From a virus: a stretch of 31,108 nucleotides of DNA. Positions 30,136 to 31,108 of this stretch are shown here, one piece after another. The stretch's first letter is position 1. The number at the start of each line of letters is the position of its first letter. The DNA is taken from the IMG/VR virus record IMGVR_UViG_3300048999_000006, positions 1 to 31,108 of that record; one strand, written 5' to 3'. A program made the position numbers and the translations under genes. A model generated the notes under the pieces. The model was not told where the DNA came from. It made no database searches and saw only the letters and a list, made by a program, of their open reading frames with translations.

Positions 30136-30572
30136 TTCTCAGGAAGAACTGGCGCGACCTTGTGTTCTGGCCCGTGGTGTTCGCCATCGTGGCGCTGTCG
30201 TTCTGGCAGACCACGAGGACCAACGACCGGCTTGCGGCCGGCCAGCAGCAGCAACTCGTGTCCCAGCAGTGCACTACAGACTTCCTGGGTCGCGCGTTTG
30301 AGGTGCTGAACGAAAGGACCCAGGCTGCGCCCGAACTGAACCAGGCGGACAAGACCAAGACTGAGGCTGAGGCTAGACTGTTCGGCTTCCTGGTCAAGGC
30401 CACAGGGTCCAACAGCGCGTTTGACTCTGATGAGTTCAACAAGCGCATCAACGACTACTTCCAGGGCATCAGCAAGTACCTCACTGCTCTCGGGAGAACG
30501 AACATCGACCAGCAGACCAACCCAGTCCCAACCAAGGAGGACTACCAGGCCTGCTTGAGAGGAGGAGGATGA
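30132..30572 (+). CDS. Membrane-anchored protein of the lysis block, 146 aa
   Basis: After a short basic start (MILRKNWRD) comes one hydrophobic segment (LVFWPVVFAIVALSFW). A helical domain follows, predicted outside the membrane, rich in Gln, Glu and Lys, with a Cys near the start (SQQCTTDFLGRAF) and one at the end (YQACLRGGG) that could pair. This fits an N-in membrane protein with an extracytoplasmic coiled domain, such as a spanin-like or holin-accessory protein. The assignment is by topology and place, not by a motif. Confidence 0.6.
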   Translation: MILRKNWRDLVFWPVVFAIVALSFWQTTRTNDRLAAGQQQQLVSQQCTTDFLGRAFEVLNERTQAAPELNQADKTKTEAEARLFGFLVKATGSNSAFDSDEFNKRINDYFQGISKYLTALGRTNIDQQTNPVPTKEDYQACLRGGG

Positions 30573-30718
30573 TGGAGAAGCACCCATGGGAGGAGTTGGA
30601 CACTGATCTGCCGGAGCCCGGCACGATCACCGACACCGACCACGGCATCCCTGGTCCGGCAGAGGCTCTGCCTGATGGCGATGCCGACACCGATGACCCT
30701 GACGTCGAGGAGGACTGA
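30572..30718 (+). CDS. Very acidic small protein, 48 aa
   Basis: GAGGAGGAGG precedes ATG 30572, which overlaps the previous stop; ATG 30569 is an alternative. The peptide is rich in Asp, Glu, Pro and Gly (GDADTDDPDVEED at the end), has no hydrophobic helix, and is probably disordered. It overlaps the following gene by one base (TGATG). Function unknown. Confidence 0.55.
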   Translation: MEKHPWEELDTDLPEPGTITDTDHGIPGPAEALPDGDADTDDPDVEED

Positions 30719-31108
30719 TGACTGTCCTCACGATGACCGGGAAGCAGTTGGACTACACCAAGCGGCTCGACGCCACGATGCTCGTGCGCTGGGACACCCT
30801 GTGCGACAACGGCAAGGTGTTCAAGGGGTCGCTGCGTACGGTCGCACACATGGACTCGCTCTCGGCTGCGGCTGTGCGGAAGTTCGGGACACGCATCCAC
30901 GTGATCCAGCCTCCGTACAACACTGGGGTCCCTGCGTCTGCCGGCACGCACGACTTCGACTGCTGCTCAGACATCTACATCCCCGGAGTCGCATGGTGGA
31001 CCGCGCAGAGGTTCCTGCGTGCTCGTGGGTTCGGCTGCTGGTATCGGCACCCACCGCTGTTCGGCAACCACATCCATGGCTTCACGGTCCCTGCGGACGG
31101 ATGGCACT
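30718..31108 (+). CDS. Probable endolysin, M15-type peptidase domain (cut by window edge)
   Basis: Translation from ATG 30718 is open to the right edge (130 residues seen). GTHDFDCCSDI (76-86) gives the His-x6-Asp spacing of M15 D-Ala-D-Ala/L-Ala-D-Glu type peptidases (H78, D85). RGFGCWYRHPPLFGNHIHGF (102-121) supplies the closing His-x-His (H118, H120). In phages this domain cuts cell-wall peptides and usually forms the first part of an endolysin. Placement right after the membrane proteins supports a lysis role. Any cell-wall-binding domain would lie beyond the window. Confidence 0.65.
   Translation, partial: MTVLTMTGKQLDYTKRLDATMLVRWDTLCDNGKVFKGSLRTVAHMDSLSAAAVRKFGTRIHVIQPPYNTGVPASAGTHDFDCCSDIYIPGVAWWTAQRFLRARGFGCWYRHPPLFGNHIHGFTVPADGWH

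Noticed and set aside
1-31108. CRISPR arrays, insertion sequences, introns, inteins, tRNA genes and integrase/attachment site
   Set aside because: No repeat-spacer pattern, transposase or HNH/homing motif, complete tRNA fold or recombinase was seen anywhere in the window.

Overview
The window is a contiguous piece of a tailed double-stranded DNA phage genome with a long non-contractile tail (siphovirus type). It probably infects a high-GC Gram-positive (actinobacterial) host. The reasons are a base composition I estimate at about 60% GC, GTG and TTG starts, dense stop/start overlaps (ATGA, GTGA, TGATG), a ThyX thymidylate synthase, and the head-tail gene order terminase, portal, MuF, scaffold, decoration, capsid, connectors, tail tube, chaperones, tape measure, minor tail proteins and lysis. 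All genes I support lie on the plus strand. The host genus cannot be fixed from sequence alone, and no integrase, repressor or DNA polymerase is visible here.

Left part (1-6374): a tightly coupled run of about 18 small and medium genes. Recognisable members are a MazG-like nucleotide pyrophosphohydrolase, a DUF4406/nucleoside 2-deoxyribosyltransferase-like protein, ThyX, an RNase H/RuvC-fold nuclease, small zinc-binding and membrane proteins, and a sulfotransferase-like protein. The theme is nucleotide-pool control plus DNA processing. Positions 6375-7215 form a junction: a noncoding stretch with a 12-base palindrome, one orphan gene, and a strong hairpin terminator before the structural operon.

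Middle (7216-17468): packaging and head genes. A probable small terminase and the large terminase are separated by an endonuclease/exonuclease/phosphatase (EEP) family protein. A GT-A type glycosyltransferase sits between terminase and portal. A tiny HExxH metallopeptidase-like protein sits between MuF and scaffold. The head block ends with a SAP-domain protein and a perfect 14-bp hairpin.

Right part (17582-31108): head-tail connectors, tail tube, two tail chaperones joined by an apparent +1 frameshift (candidate slip site TTT CGT), the tape measure, three large tail-tip/fibre proteins (DNRLRE domain, hub, collar-domain fibre), three membrane proteins (one holin-like), an acidic peptide, and the start of an M15-type peptidase that is probably the endolysin.

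Three observations stand out. (1) The palindrome AGCT is nearly absent: I found one copy by eye in 31 kb. This appears to dictate Leu and Ala codon choice and suggests long-term selection by an AGCT-targeting restriction system. (2) The chaperone slip site matches the influenza PA-X type UUU_CGU +1 motif. (3) The 3' end of the tape-measure gene is displaced into another frame. The sulfotransferase, the virion-block glycosyltransferase and the packaging-block EEP hydrolase are the best candidates for an undescribed modification or packaging system.
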